Part shown: piece by piece, positions 1-8,808 of the stretch | How the letters are laid out: each line of letters begins with the position of its first letter | How positions within the stretch are numbered: the first letter of the stretch is position 1 | DNA from: Actinoallomurus iriomotensis | GTDB lineage: Bacteria > Actinomycetota > Actinomycetes > Streptosporangiales > Streptosporangiaceae | DNA length: 64,000 nt | Reading direction: 5' to 3' | Assembly (NCBI RefSeq): GCF_030269445.1 | Contig: NZ_BSTJ01000008.1 | Coordinates: 62,001 to 126,000 of the forward strand | Notes under the pieces: generated by a model | Databases searched by the model: none | The model's input: only the letters and a program-made list of their open reading frames with translations | What the model was told of the DNA's origin: nothing | Made by a program: the position numbers and the translations under genes

Positions 1-1979
1 CGCCCGGGTCGCCGGTGCTGCACGAGGCGGAGGTCACGGTCGCCGCCGGCGAGGAGATCAGCGACACGCGCACGACGCGGTTCGGGCTGCGGACGATCGC
101 CGTCGCGGGCGACCGGCTGCTGCTGAACGGCGAGCCGTACCGGATGCGCAGCGCGCTGGTCCAGGGCTTCTACGCCGGCACCCTGTACGCCGAGCCCGGC
201 CGCGACGCGATCGTCGCCGAGGTCGCCGAGGCCAAGCGGCTCGGGCTGAACACGCTGCGGCTGCACATCAAGGCGTTCGATCCGGTCTACCTCGACGTGT
301 GCGACGAACTGGGCATGCTGGTGCACTGCGACATCCCGGTCGCCGAGCCGATCGCCCACGCCGAGCTCGGCGCGGACGGCGAGGTCGCCGACCGCTGCGC
401 CACGGCCGCCACCGAGCAGGTCCGCCGCGACCGGAACCACCCGAGCGTCGTGCTGTGGTCGGCGATGAACGAGCTCGGCCTCGAATACGAGCCCTCGCGC
501 GCGAGCGACGGGTACGAGGGGTTCGCGCGGCGCATGTACGCGGCGGTCGCGGAGGCCGACCCCACCCGGCCGGTGATCGAGAACGACTGGGTCGACCCCG
601 ACCCCGACCGGGTGTTCGCCAGCCCGATCCTGACCGCGCACTGGTACGGGCGGCTGTCGACCGCGTACCTGACCGAGCTGGCGGCCAAGGCCGCCCCGTG
701 GGCGGCCTCGCCGCGCCCGTTCCTGATGAGCGAGTTCGGCGACTGGGGGCTGCCGTCACTGGAGCCGCGCGAGAACGCGCCGTTCTGGTGGTACGGCGAC
801 ACGCTCAGGGCGGCGATCGAGCGGACGCCCTGGCCGCGTACTGCCGCGGCGTTCGTCGAGGGCACCCAGCGCTACCAGGGCCTCGCCGACCGGCTGCAGA
901 TCGAGCTGTTCCGCCGTCACGACGGCATCGCGGGCTGGTGCCTCACCGAGCTGACCGACGTGCCGCACGAGTTCAACGGCCTGTGGAGCCTGGAGCGGGA
1001 GGGCAAACCCGCCGCGCTCGCGGAGCTCGCTCTCGCCTGCGAGGACGTGCTGCCGATCGTCGCACGGACCTCCTGGACGGTGGCCGCGGGCGAGGCGGTG
1101 GAGCTGCCGGTGTCCGTGGCCAACGACGGCCCGGCGCTGACCGGGGTGACGATCGAGGCCGCCCTGCGCGGCCGTACGGTTCGGTACGGCCCGGTGGACC
1201 TGCCCGCGCACACCGCGTCGGAGGTGGCGACGGTCCGCGTGCCGGCGCCGGAGGTGACCGGGACGCACGAGCTGACGGTACGGCTGACCGGCGACGGCGT
1301 CACCGTGGTCAACCGGTATCCGCTGCACGTGGTGTCCGGCGAGCCCGCACGGGTGGCGGTCCGGCTCGCCGGTTCCGCGAGCCTGGCAGGTGCGGAGATC
1401 GTCACGGACGACGCGGCGCCGCTCGTCGTCGCCGAGGGCGCACTGGACGCCGACAGCGGCGCCCTGGTCGCGGAGTCCCTGGCCGCCGGCCGGCCGGTCC
1501 TCGTGCTGGCCCAGGACGCGGACCGGGCGCGGCACCTGCCGATCCCCGCCGAGCTGACCGAGGTGGCCACCGCCTGGGGGTCGACGCCGTTCCTGTTCAC
1601 GACGGGCGAGCTGGCGGTACCGGCGCTGCCGCCGGCCACCGTCCTGACCACCGAGCCGATGACGATCGTGCCGGACGCGGTGTGGACCCGTCTCGGCGAC
1701 GGTCCCTTCCCCGAGCACCTGATCGCCGGGATGTGGAAACCGTTCCCGGACGAGATCGCCGGCACGGTCGTCGGGGAGACGCGCGTCGGGCCGGGCCGGC
1801 TGCTCGTCTGCCAGTTTCCGCTGCTCACGGCCGCCCGGGAGGGCGATCCGATGGCCACGGCGGTGCTCGCGGACCTGCTGCGTCACCTCGCCGGGCCCGT
1901 ACCCGCGCTGCGGTCCGAGCAGGACCGGCTCGCCGACGGCCGTGCCATCACCTACTACGCGACGAAGGAAATTCCATGA
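1..1979 (+). CDS. Glycoside hydrolase family 2 protein (5' end outside window)
   Basis: Partial gene. The reading frame is open from the first in-frame codon at position 3, so the N-terminal sugar-binding domain is missing at the window edge. What remains is the end of the beta-sandwich, the TIM barrel and a long C-terminal extension. Two GH2 landmarks are visible: an NE pair in the context HPSVVLWSAMNE (Glu codon at 471-473, expected acid/base) and FLMSEFG (Glu codon at 732-734, expected nucleophile). The family hydrolyses beta-galactosides, beta-mannosides or beta-glucuronides; the specificity cannot be read here. No signal peptide can be judged. The stop codon overlaps the galT start (ATGA), so the two genes are translationally coupled, which favours a galactose-releasing role, by inference. 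Confidence 0.85.
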   Translation, partial: PGSPVLHEAEVTVAAGEEISDTRTTRFGLRTIAVAGDRLLLNGEPYRMRSALVQGFYAGTLYAEPGRDAIVAEVAEAKRLGLNTLRLHIKAFDPVYLDVCDELGMLVHCDIPVAEPIAHAELGADGEVADRCATAATEQVRRDRNHPSVVLWSAMNELGLEYEPSRASDGYEGFARRMYAAVAEADPTRPVIENDWVDPDPDRVFASPILTAHWYGRLSTAYLTELAAKAAPWAASPRPFLMSEFGDWGLPSLEPRENAPFWWYGDTLRAAIERTPWPRTAAAFVEGTQRYQGLADRLQIELFRRHDGIAGWCLTELTDVPHEFNGLWSLEREGKPAALAELALACEDVLPIVARTSWTVAAGEAVELPVSVANDGPALTGVTIEAALRGRTVRYGPVDLPAHTASEVATVRVPAPEVTGTHELTVRLTGDGVTVVNRYPLHVVSGEPARVAVRLAGSASLAGAEIVTDDAAPLVVAEGALDADSGALVAESLAAGRPVLVLAQDADRARHLPIPAELTEVATAWGSTPFLFTTGELAVPALPPATVLTTEPMTIVPDAVWTRLGDGPFPEHLIAGMWKPFPDEIAGTVVGETRVGPGRLLVCQFPLLTAAREGDPMATAVLADLLRHLAGPVPALRSEQDRLADGRAITYYATKEIP

Positions 1980-2977
1980 CGGAGCGGAGATACGACCCGA
2001 CGCGTGGCGAGTGGGTCACCTTCGCCACCCATCGGCAGAACCGTACGTTCCTCCCGCCGGCCGACCAGTGCCCGCTGTGCCCGACCGCGCCCGGCGGTCC
2101 GCCGACCGAGATCCCGGCCCCCTCGTACGACCTGGTCACCTTCGACAACCGGTTCCCGTCGTTCACCGCCGACCCGCCGGAGCCGTCGGTGACCGGTGAC
2201 GCGCTGACCCCCGTCGCACCCGCCGTGGGCCGGGCGGAGGTCGTGGTGTTCACCGAAGACCACGACGCCACGCTGGCCGAGCTGCCGGTCGCCCGGCTGC
2301 GCGCCCTCGTGGACGTGTGGGCCGACCGGACGACCGTGCTCGGCCGCCGCGCCGAGATCGGATACGTCTTCCCGTTCGAGAACAAGGGCGAGGAGATCGG
2401 CGTCACCCTCAACCATCCGCACGGCCAGGTCTACGGCTACCCGGACATCCCGCCCATCCCGGCGCAGGAGATCGCCGCCGCGCGACGGTACCGAGCCGAG
2501 CACGGCTCATGCGTGTGGTGCGACGTGGTGGTACGCGAGGAGACGAGCGAACGGCTCGTCGTCCGTGGTGACGCGTTCGCGGCGTACGTGCCGTTCTGGG
2601 CGCGGTTTCCGTACCAGGTGTACATCAGCGCCCGCCGCCACGCGCCGGCCCTGCCCTCGCTCACCGCACCCGAGCGGGACGACCTGGCACGCGTCCTCAA
2701 GCGGGTCCTGGTCGCCTACGACGGCCTGTTCGGCTTCTCCATGCCGTACGTCATGGCGGTGCACCAGGAGCCCGCGACCGGCGGCCACGGCGACGTCACG
2801 CACCTGCACCTGGAGCTGTCCCCGCCGTACCGGACGGCGACGAAGCGCAAGTTCCTGGCCGGCAGCGAACTGGCCGCCGGCGCGTACGTCACCGACCTGG
2901 CCCCGGAGCGCACGGCGGCCGCACTACGCGACGTCCTTTCCCGCGAGACCGCCTCGCCGAACGAGGCCGCGGCCTAG
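1976..2977 (+). CDS. galT: Galactose-1-phosphate uridylyltransferase
   Basis: Leloir-pathway enzyme exchanging UMP between UDP-glucose and galactose-1-phosphate in the cytoplasm. It has 333 aa. The family signature HPHGQ is present in the context LNHPHGQVYGYPDIP, carrying the catalytic His. Cys residues in CPLC near residue 32 and VWC near residue 180 fit metal sites. A late H-LHLEL segment matches the second HIT-like half. The ATG start overlaps the upstream glycosidase stop by 4 bp, indicating coupling; an open frame runs much further upstream but lies antiphase inside the GH2 gene. The stop codon shares the palindrome CTAG with the stop of the opposing I36 gene. galK and galE are not in the window. 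Confidence 0.95.
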   Translation: MTERRYDPTRGEWVTFATHRQNRTFLPPADQCPLCPTAPGGPPTEIPAPSYDLVTFDNRFPSFTADPPEPSVTGDALTPVAPAVGRAEVVVFTEDHDATLAELPVARLRALVDVWADRTTVLGRRAEIGYVFPFENKGEEIGVTLNHPHGQVYGYPDIPPIPAQEIAAARRYRAEHGSCVWCDVVVREETSERLVVRGDAFAAYVPFWARFPYQVYISARRHAPALPSLTAPERDDLARVLKRVLVAYDGLFGFSMPYVMAVHQEPATGGHGDVTHLHLELSPPYRTATKRKFLAGSELAAGAYVTDLAPERTAAALRDVLSRETASPNEAAA

Positions 2978-3339
2978 CACCAAACAGTGACGAGGTTGAA
3001 TTTGTTCGCCGACTCCGAACCGAGGTTCGTCGAGGTCCAGGTGTTGACGGCGCCGGTGTTCCAAAGACTACCGGCGCTGTCCTTGTAGTAGAACGAAATG
3101 CTGTTGCCGTAAGTGCGAGCCGATTTCACGGCCATGGAGACCGAGGCCGGCAGCGCGTTGTCGCCACAGTGCGGCACCCGCCACATGGTGCCGTTCCCCC
3201 AGGTCTCGGTGAACAGGCACACCGTGCCGTAGGGGCAGCGGTTGTAGTCGGCGTGGGCCGGGCTCGCGGCGATCACCGAAGTCCCCGCGGCGGCCAGCGC
3301 CACCACACCGCTCGCGGCCAACCTCTTCATCGTGGGCAT
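2974..3339 (-). CDS. Secreted peptidase inhibitor family I36 (crystallin-like) protein
   Basis: Exported protein of 121 aa. The ATG at 3339 follows a GGAAGG ribosome site 6 nt upstream, which rejects a longer open frame. Signal peptide residues 1-30 (MPTMKRLAAS start, hydrophobic core, AHA-D cleavage) leave a mature domain of about 91 aa with four Cys (near 35, 41, 77 and the C-terminus). The pattern C-P-x-G-x-V-C-L-F followed by W-G-N-G is typical of the Streptomyces metalloprotease-inhibitor (SMPI-like) I36 family, a beta/gamma-crystallin fold. Known members inhibit extracellular metalloproteases; many homologues are uncharacterised. It is convergent with galT with no space between stops. 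Confidence 0.85.
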   Translation of the reverse strand: MPTMKRLAASGVVALAAAGTSVIAASPAHADYNRCPYGTVCLFTETWGNGTMWRVPHCGDNALPASVSMAVKSARTYGNSISFYYKDSAGSLWNTGAVNTWTSTNLGSESANKFNLVTVWC

Positions 3340-3505
3340 GCTCGACCTTCCGTTGTCGCGTGCTGTCGCGAAGAAATTAACGCGGCGTCTCAACGAACGG
3401 CGAACAATTCGAAAACTGCTAAAGCGTGACCATTGACGGAGACTCGGCGGCCCACGGTACGTGTCGTACTCCACGCGCCGCGCCGGGACGTGACGAGGGA
3501 ACAGG

Positions 3506-3535
3506 TCAGTCCCGGCACGATCGTGCCGGGACTGA
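3506..3535. terminator. 30-bp perfect palindrome, terminator-like hairpin
   Basis: A perfect 15+15 bp inverted repeat with no loop spacer (arms begin TCAGTCCCGGCACGA). It lies 10 bp past the aldo/keto reductase stop and upstream of the I36 promoter. There is no U tract on either strand, as is usual for actinomycete hairpins. The position favours termination of the minus-strand reductase transcript before the I36 promoter. Confidence 0.6.
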
Positions 3536-3544
3536 TGTGGACGT

Positions 3545-4429
3545 TCAGACGTTCTGCCCCGCGAGTTCGGCCAGGTCTTCTTCGGTCAGGGTGAGAGCCG
3601 CGGCGGCGACGTTCTCCTCCAGATGTTCGGGTGAGCCGGTCCCGGGAATCGCGAGCATCGCCGGGGACAGCGCCAGCAGCCAGGCCAGCGCGACCTGGGC
3701 GGCGGTGGCGTCGTGCCGCGCGGCGACCTTCGCCAGGCGTTCGGCGTCGAGGGGCCGGTCGCCTCCGCCCAGCGGGAAGTACGGCACGTACGCCACGCCC
3801 AGTTCCTCACACTGGCGGAGCAGTCCGAGGTCGTCGGCGTGGTGCACGTGGAAGTGGTTCTGCACCGCCGCGACCGGGGCGATCGACCGCGCCTCCGCGA
3901 GCTGCTCCGCGCCCACGTTGCTGATGCCCAGATGCCGGATCAGGCCCTCCTCACGCAGCCCGGCGAGCACGGCGAACCGCTCGCCGAGCGACTCCTCCGG
4001 ATCCCGTGCCATGCCGCCGATGCGCAGGTAGACCAGGTCAAAACGGTCCAGGCCCAGCGCGCGCAGGTCGTCCTCGACCAGCTCGCGAAGCCGCTCCGGG
4101 CCGGCCTGGCTGGACGGCAGGCCGTCGGGACCGCGCAGCGGCCCGACCTTGGTGGCGATCACGAGGTCGTCGGCGTACGGGGACAGCGCCCGGCGGATCA
4201 GGTCGTTGGCCTCGACGCCGCCCCACGCGTAGAAACCGGCCGTGTCGATGTGGTTCACTCCCAGCTCGACCGCGCGGCGCAGCACCGCGATGCCGGTCTC
4301 CGGGTCGCGCGGCGTGCCGCCGAAGACGCCGACGGGAAGGCGCATGGCGCCGAAGCCCATCCGGCGTACCGGCCGGTCGCCGCCCAAGGTGAACTCGCCG
4401 CTCGCGGCGGCCATGATGTTCGTCGTCAT
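3545..4429 (-). CDS. Aldo/keto reductase
   Basis: NADPH-dependent oxidoreductase of the aldo/keto reductase (TIM-barrel) superfamily, 294 aa. Expected catalytic residues can be placed: Asp and Tyr in HIDTAGFYAWG, Lys in VIATKVGP and His in VQNHFHVHH. The C-terminal LAIPGTGSPEHLEENVAA segment is the usual cofactor-binding end. The start at 4429 was chosen because homology-like sequence begins at MTTNIMAAASGEF; the open frame continues upstream only into the divergent regulator. The gene is divergent from the LuxR-type regulator with a 93-bp shared promoter region, so control by that neighbour is plausible. The substrate is unknown. Confidence 0.9.
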   Translation of the reverse strand: MTTNIMAAASGEFTLGGDRPVRRMGFGAMRLPVGVFGGTPRDPETGIAVLRRAVELGVNHIDTAGFYAWGGVEANDLIRRALSPYADDLVIATKVGPLRGPDGLPSSQAGPERLRELVEDDLRALGLDRFDLVYLRIGGMARDPEESLGERFAVLAGLREEGLIRHLGISNVGAEQLAEARSIAPVAAVQNHFHVHHADDLGLLRQCEELGVAYVPYFPLGGGDRPLDAERLAKVAARHDATAAQVALAWLLALSPAMLAIPGTGSPEHLEENVAAAALTLTEEDLAELAGQNV

Positions 4430-4522
4430 GGGCTCAACCCTGCTGCGGAAACCGGGAGGCGGCCATTCGCTGACAGCAAACTGCCATTGCCCCGCGCTCT
4501 CGGCCGCCTCAGACTGGAGAAC

Positions 4523-5185
4523 ATGCCGAACGACCAGGTCATCACCGTCCGAGGCGAGGGCCAGCTCGCCGCGCGCGCCGGGCACCTGTTCACCGGGGTC
4601 AACAAAGAGTTCCTGTGCGCCGCGACCGACATGGACACCTGGTCCCAGCCCTCGACGCGGACCGTCATCGCCGCCCGGATGCAGCCGACGATCCAGCAGA
4701 GGGACCTCACCGTACGCAAGCTCTACACCTCGGCCGCGCTGGCCGACGCCGGGCAGCGCGAGCAATTGCTGCAGCTCCTGGGCATCGGCGCCCAGGTGCG
4801 CATCTGCGAGGCGGGCCTCCCGCACGAGACCATCATCATCGATCGACGGGTGATGATCCTCGCCGGTCCGTGGGTGCAGGGCGACCGGGAGTTCACCGTG
4901 ACGACGTCACCGGGACTGATCGGCCCGGTGCACGCGCTGTTCGACGCCACCTGGGAGGCGGCCGCGTCCCTGGCCGACCGGCTGGAGCTGCCGCTCATCG
5001 GCCCGGACGGCCGGGCGATCCTGCGGACCCTCGGCGCGGGAATGACCGACGAGGTCGCCGCCCGGAGCATGGGCATCTCGCTGCGCACCTACCGCCGCCG
5101 GGTGGCCGAGCTGTTGCGCGCCCTCGACTCGGACTCCCGCTTCCAGGCGGGTCTCCGCGCGGGCGAGCTCGGCCTGAGCCCCTGA
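4523..5185 (+). CDS. LuxR-type HTH transcriptional regulator with PLD/TrmB-like N-terminal domain
   Basis: A 220-aa regulator. Residues about 160-210 (ILRTLGAGMTDEVAARSMGISLRTYRRRVAELL) form a LuxR-class HTH. The N-terminal 150 residues resemble the degenerate phospholipase-D-like sensor domain found before HTHs in many actinomycete regulators (TIIAARMQP, hydrophobic strands around residue 100). There is no receiver domain, so a phosphorelay role is unlikely. The ATG at 4523 follows GGAG by 3-4 nt; a far longer open frame upstream is antisense to the reductase. Its divergent placement suggests it regulates the aldo/keto reductase, by inference. Confidence 0.8.
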   Translation: MPNDQVITVRGEGQLAARAGHLFTGVNKEFLCAATDMDTWSQPSTRTVIAARMQPTIQQRDLTVRKLYTSAALADAGQREQLLQLLGIGAQVRICEAGLPHETIIIDRRVMILAGPWVQGDREFTVTTSPGLIGPVHALFDATWEAAASLADRLELPLIGPDGRAILRTLGAGMTDEVAARSMGISLRTYRRRVAELLRALDSDSRFQAGLRAGELGLSP

Positions 5186-5211
5186 CCCGCGCGGCGGCCC
5201 GTCTCATCCGG

Positions 5212-6255
5212 TCACAGGTGGATGTCGCCCCGGTGCAGGACCTGGTAGTCGTAGTAGGTGGCCTTGATGGCGTCGTCGCTGTTGTCGTTCGTCAGGTACT
5301 CCGCCCAGACCATGAAGTACGTCCACTTCGGCTGCGCGGCGAGCTGCGCCGGCGTGGGAAGCGTGCCCACCTCGGCGAGCGCGATCGGCTTGCCCGGCGC
5401 CACCGACTGCATCGCCTGGTAGTACTGGCTCGGCGGAAACGCGTTGTTCCAGCTGTCCAGCGTGGCCACGTCGACGTACGACGCGCCGGGGTAGTAGCCG
5501 GAGATGGCGCCGGCGTTCAGGTCCTTGACGTTCCAGACCCAGATCAGGTTGGTCAGGCCCTTGGTGCCCACGAGGTAGTCGTGGGTGAGCTGGTACAGCT
5601 TCGCGCTGCCGCCGGGGCCCGGGCGTCCGCCCCACCACGCCCAGCCGTCGTTCATCTCGTGCAGAACCCGCCACAGCACGGGCACGCCGGCGTCCTTGAG
5701 GCTCTGCAGGTACGGGACGATCGTGTCGAGGCGGGCTTTCCAGGCGTTGTTCAGGGCCGTGCCGTTGGTGACGAGCTCACTCCACTGGCCGTCGGTCAGG
5801 TGGCTCTCGACGCCGCTCTCCCAGCCGCACGGCTCGGCCATGGTGGGCGGGCACATGTGCCACATCAGGGCGACGAGCGAGCCGGCGTTCCACTCGTTGC
5901 GGGCCTCGGCCACCATGGTGGCGCGGTGCGCGATGTCATCCTGGGAGTACAGGAAGTCGCCGCCCCACAGCCCGGGATACACGCCGGTGATGTCGTGCAC
6001 CTTGTCGGTCCAGATGGCGGGCGACGCGTTGGGCTCACGGTTGTGCTGCCCGGAGACGGTGTGATCACCGGAGATCGTCTTCAGGTAGGCGACGACGTCG
6101 GCGGCCGTGGCGGCCGGTCGCACGGCACCGGGGCGGCGAGCGCCGGTGGCGATGGGCCGTGCGACGGCGACGGTCCCGGCGTTGCCGGCCGCGGTCAGGC
6201 CTAAGGCGGCGAGCAGCGCGACGGCCGCGTACGCCATTCGACGGGTGAGTCGCAT
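5212..6255 (-). CDS. Secreted GH26 beta-mannanase-like glycosidase
   Basis: Exported endo-acting glycosidase of family GH26, which usually cleaves beta-1,4-mannan, 347 aa. The Sec signal peptide runs MRLTRRMAYAAVALLAALG... up to about residue 28. The catalytic acid/base Glu sits in VLWRVLHEMNDGW and the nucleophile Glu in PIALAEVGTLP; a WW motif and the C-terminal YFMVWAEYL are typical. The start at 6255 is chosen because a perfect AGGAGG lies 6 nt upstream; an ATG at 6270 would place that ribosome site inside the gene. No carbohydrate-binding module is present. Two LacI-type palindromes upstream suggest sugar-dependent repression. Confidence 0.9.
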   Translation of the reverse strand: MRLTRRMAYAAVALLAALGLTAAGNAGTVAVARPIATGARRPGAVRPAATAADVVAYLKTISGDHTVSGQHNREPNASPAIWTDKVHDITGVYPGLWGGDFLYSQDDIAHRATMVAEARNEWNAGSLVALMWHMCPPTMAEPCGWESGVESHLTDGQWSELVTNGTALNNAWKARLDTIVPYLQSLKDAGVPVLWRVLHEMNDGWAWWGGRPGPGGSAKLYQLTHDYLVGTKGLTNLIWVWNVKDLNAGAISGYYPGASYVDVATLDSWNNAFPPSQYYQAMQSVAPGKPIALAEVGTLPTPAQLAAQPKWTYFMVWAEYLTNDNSDDAIKATYYDYQVLHRGDIHL

Positions 6256-6295
6256 TCCGATCCTCCTCATGCTGGCGGACTTGAGGTGGGGTTAC

Positions 6296-6371
6296 AAACC
6301 GGTTTTTCCGCTTTGACCAGCGAGATTTAGCCAAGCCATCGGCAGGGGGAGGCCGCTTGCTAAACCGGTTT
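6296..6371. promoter_or_regulatory. Two LacI-type operators upstream of GH26
   Basis: The 10-bp palindrome AAACCGGTTT occurs twice, at 6296-6305 and 6362-6371, with centres 66 bp apart. The copies sit 41 and 107 bp upstream of the mannanase start. A central CG in an A/T-flanked palindrome is the classic LacI/GalR-family operator form, and paired sites would allow looping. No LacI gene lies in the window. Confidence 0.65.
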
Positions 6372-6760
6372 TGTAAGAGTTGTTTACCGTAATACCATGC
6401 CTGGGTGCGGCCGACAACCCCTCGCCTGTGGGGTCATTCGCCGTGGTCGGTGGAGTGTGGCGGACCTCGCGGCCCGGGTGGGAACGACCGCCGCCTCCGA
6501 AGGGCGGTCCGCAGCGTTCGTGCGCTCGCGCCGCACGCCGTTCAGGCCGCGGTCACCTCCGGGGGCTCCTCGCATTTCAACCTGTCCGCCGGGACTTCGA
6601 TGACCGTCCCCGGGCCAGCCGCCACCACCCGTCACCGGCGTGACCCCGTGGTTCCACAAAGAGACCCGTTCGCTACGGGCCCCAGGGGAGGAGCACCTTC
6701 GCCGATCTCGCGTCCACTCGAGGTCCAGCGGCATGAGTGGAACGCTCGGACCGGGGGTGG
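6372..6760. other. Gene-poor spacer between GH26 and recQ
   Basis: About 390 bp beyond the LacI sites. Short frames on both strands give Arg/Pro-rich translations with no recognisable domain and no ribosome site. I see nothing supportable here. It presumably holds the 3' region of recQ and upstream DNA of the mannanase. Confidence 0.5.
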
Positions 6761-8593
6761 CTACTCGGCGAGGGTGTCGAGGATCTGCTGGCCGTACTTT
6801 GCCAGCTTGTTCTCGCCGACGCCGTTGACCGTGCTCAGCTCCTCCAGTGAGGACGGGCGTACGGTGGCGATCTCGCGGAGGGTCTTGTCGTGGAACACGA
6901 CGTACGGCGGGACGCCCTGCTCCTTCGCGCTGGCCGCGCGCCAGGCGCGGAGTTTCTCGAAGACGGGTGCCGCCTCCTCCGGCAGCTCGGCGGCGGCGGC
7001 CTTCGCGGCCTTGGCGAGTTTGGCCTTCGGGGTGCGTTCGGGCTCGCGGCGCATCAAGACCTCGCGTTCGCGGCGGAGCACCGAGGCGCTCCCGTCGGTG
7101 AGCGCCAGCGTGCCGTGGTCGGGCTCGACGGCCAGCAGGCCGCGGGCCAGCAGCTGCCGGACGACGCCGCGCCATTCGTTCGCGGACAGGTCGGCGCCGA
7201 CGCCGAACACGGTCAGCTCGTCGTGGTCGAACTGGATGACCTTCGGCGTCTTCTTGCCCATGAGGATGTCGATGACGTGGCCGGCCCCGAACCGCTGCCG
7301 GCGCTCACGGTCGAGCCGGTACACCGCCGACAGCACCTTCTGGGCGGCGATCGTGCCGTCCCAGGACTCGGGCGGCGTCAGGCACGTGTCGCAGTTGCCG
7401 CACGGCTTGCCCTCCTGGCCGAAGTAGGCGAGCAGCTGCACCCGCCGGCACTCCACCGTCTCGCACAGGGCGAGCATGGAGTCCAGGTGCCGGCCCTGCC
7501 GGCGCCGGTGCGCGTCGTCCCCGTCGGATGTTTCCACGAGCTTGCGGAGCTGGACGACATCCTGCAGGCCGTACGCCAGCCAGGCCGTCGACGGCAGCCC
7601 GTCACGCCCGGCGCGGCCGGTCTCCTGGTAGTAGCCCTCGACCGACTTGGGCAGGTCGAGGTGGGCGACGAAACGCACGTCGGGCTTGTCGATGCCCATG
7701 CCGAACGCGATCGTCGCCACGATGACGACGCCGTCCTCGCGCAGGAACCGCGCCTGGTTGGCCGCGCGCGTGCCGGCGTCGAGGCCCGCGTGGTAGGGGA
7801 GCGCCGGGATGCCGTTGGCCACCAGGAACTCGGCGATCTTCTCCACGGAACTGCGCGACAGGCAGTAGACGATGCCCGCGTCGCCCGCGTGCTCGGTGCG
7901 CAGCAGCTCCAGGAGCTGGCGCCTCGGCTCGGTCTTCGGGGTGATGCGGTATTGGATGTTCGGCCGGTCGAAGCTCGCCACGAAGTGACGGGCGTCTTCG
8001 AGCCGCAGGCGGCCGGCGATCTCCTGGTGGGTGGCCGGGGTGGCGGTCGCGGTGAGCGCGATCCGCGGCACGTCGGGCCAGCGCTCGTGCAGGGCGGACA
8101 GCGCGAGGTAGTCGGGCCGGAAGTCGTGCCCCCACTGGGAGACGCAGTGCGCCTCGTCGATCGCGAACAGCGCGATGTCGCCGCCGTCGAGCAGCTTCTG
8201 CGTCGACTCCAGCCGCAGCCGCTCCGGCGCGAGGTAGAGCAGGTCGAGCTCCCCGGCGCGGAACGTCGCCTCCACCACGCGCTGCTGGTCGTAATCGAGC
8301 GAGGAGTTGAGGAAGTCGGCCCGTACGCCGAGGGCGCGCAGGGCGTCGACCTGGTCCTGCATGAGCGCGATGAGCGGGGAGACGACCACGCCGGTGCCGC
8401 GCCGTACGAGAGCGGGGATCTGGTAGCACAGGGACTTGCCGCCGCCCGTCGGCATCAGCACGAGGGCGTCGCCCCCGGCCACGACGTGCTCGATGATCTC
8501 GCCCTGCCCCTCGCGGAACTCGTCGTAGCCGAAGACCCGTCGCAGCACCTGCGACGCGTCGCTGTCGTGGAGATCGAGAGCCGGGGCGGTCAT
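6761..8593 (-). CDS. recQ: ATP-dependent DNA helicase RecQ
   Basis: A 3'-5' DNA helicase for recombination and fork repair, 610 aa. It has Walker A TGGGKS at residues 49-54, a DEAH box in FAIDEAHCVSQWGHDFRPDY, motif III ALTATAT, motif V IAFGMGIDKPDVRFV and the arginine finger region QETGRAGRDG. The RecQ zinc-binding Cys set follows (C..RR..YFGQEGKPCGNCDTC), then a winged-helix domain and a C-terminal HRDC domain at about residues 530-605 (LREIATVRPSSLEEL). Its length matches the bacterial family. A 640-aa frame on the opposite strand is an antisense shadow. It is divergent from the MscS-like gene. Confidence 0.96.
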   Translation of the reverse strand: MTAPALDLHDSDASQVLRRVFGYDEFREGQGEIIEHVVAGGDALVLMPTGGGKSLCYQIPALVRRGTGVVVSPLIALMQDQVDALRALGVRADFLNSSLDYDQQRVVEATFRAGELDLLYLAPERLRLESTQKLLDGGDIALFAIDEAHCVSQWGHDFRPDYLALSALHERWPDVPRIALTATATPATHQEIAGRLRLEDARHFVASFDRPNIQYRITPKTEPRRQLLELLRTEHAGDAGIVYCLSRSSVEKIAEFLVANGIPALPYHAGLDAGTRAANQARFLREDGVVIVATIAFGMGIDKPDVRFVAHLDLPKSVEGYYQETGRAGRDGLPSTAWLAYGLQDVVQLRKLVETSDGDDAHRRRQGRHLDSMLALCETVECRRVQLLAYFGQEGKPCGNCDTCLTPPESWDGTIAAQKVLSAVYRLDRERRQRFGAGHVIDILMGKKTPKVIQFDHDELTVFGVGADLSANEWRGVVRQLLARGLLAVEPDHGTLALTDGSASVLRREREVLMRREPERTPKAKLAKAAKAAAAELPEEAAPVFEKLRAWRAASAKEQGVPPYVVFHDKTLREIATVRPSSLEELSTVNGVGENKLAKYGQQILDTLAE

Positions 8594-8808
8594 GCGGCCA
8601 CTTTAGAAGGCGCCGGGGACGCTCGCGGGCCGAAGGGCGGGGTTGTGGACAACTCGGCGCCGGGGCCGAGACAACCGCACGGATCCGTACGACAATGGCC
8701 CGGCACGGATCACGCGCGAGCACGGACCGCGCGGCAGAGGCTCGGGACACCGCCGATACGGTTGGGGCCGGAGTGCCCGATGCCTCGACCGCGTGGAGGA
8801 GTTCGCGG

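Noticed and set aside
299-1975. N-terminal extension of galT into the GH2 gene
   Set aside because: In frame with galT but overlaps the GH2 coding sequence; homology starts at MTERRYDPTRGEW with a 4-bp overlap start.
6384-7175. 263-aa minus-strand frame overlapping the recQ 3' end
   Set aside because: It shares strand but not frame with recQ, has Arg-rich composition and no motif.
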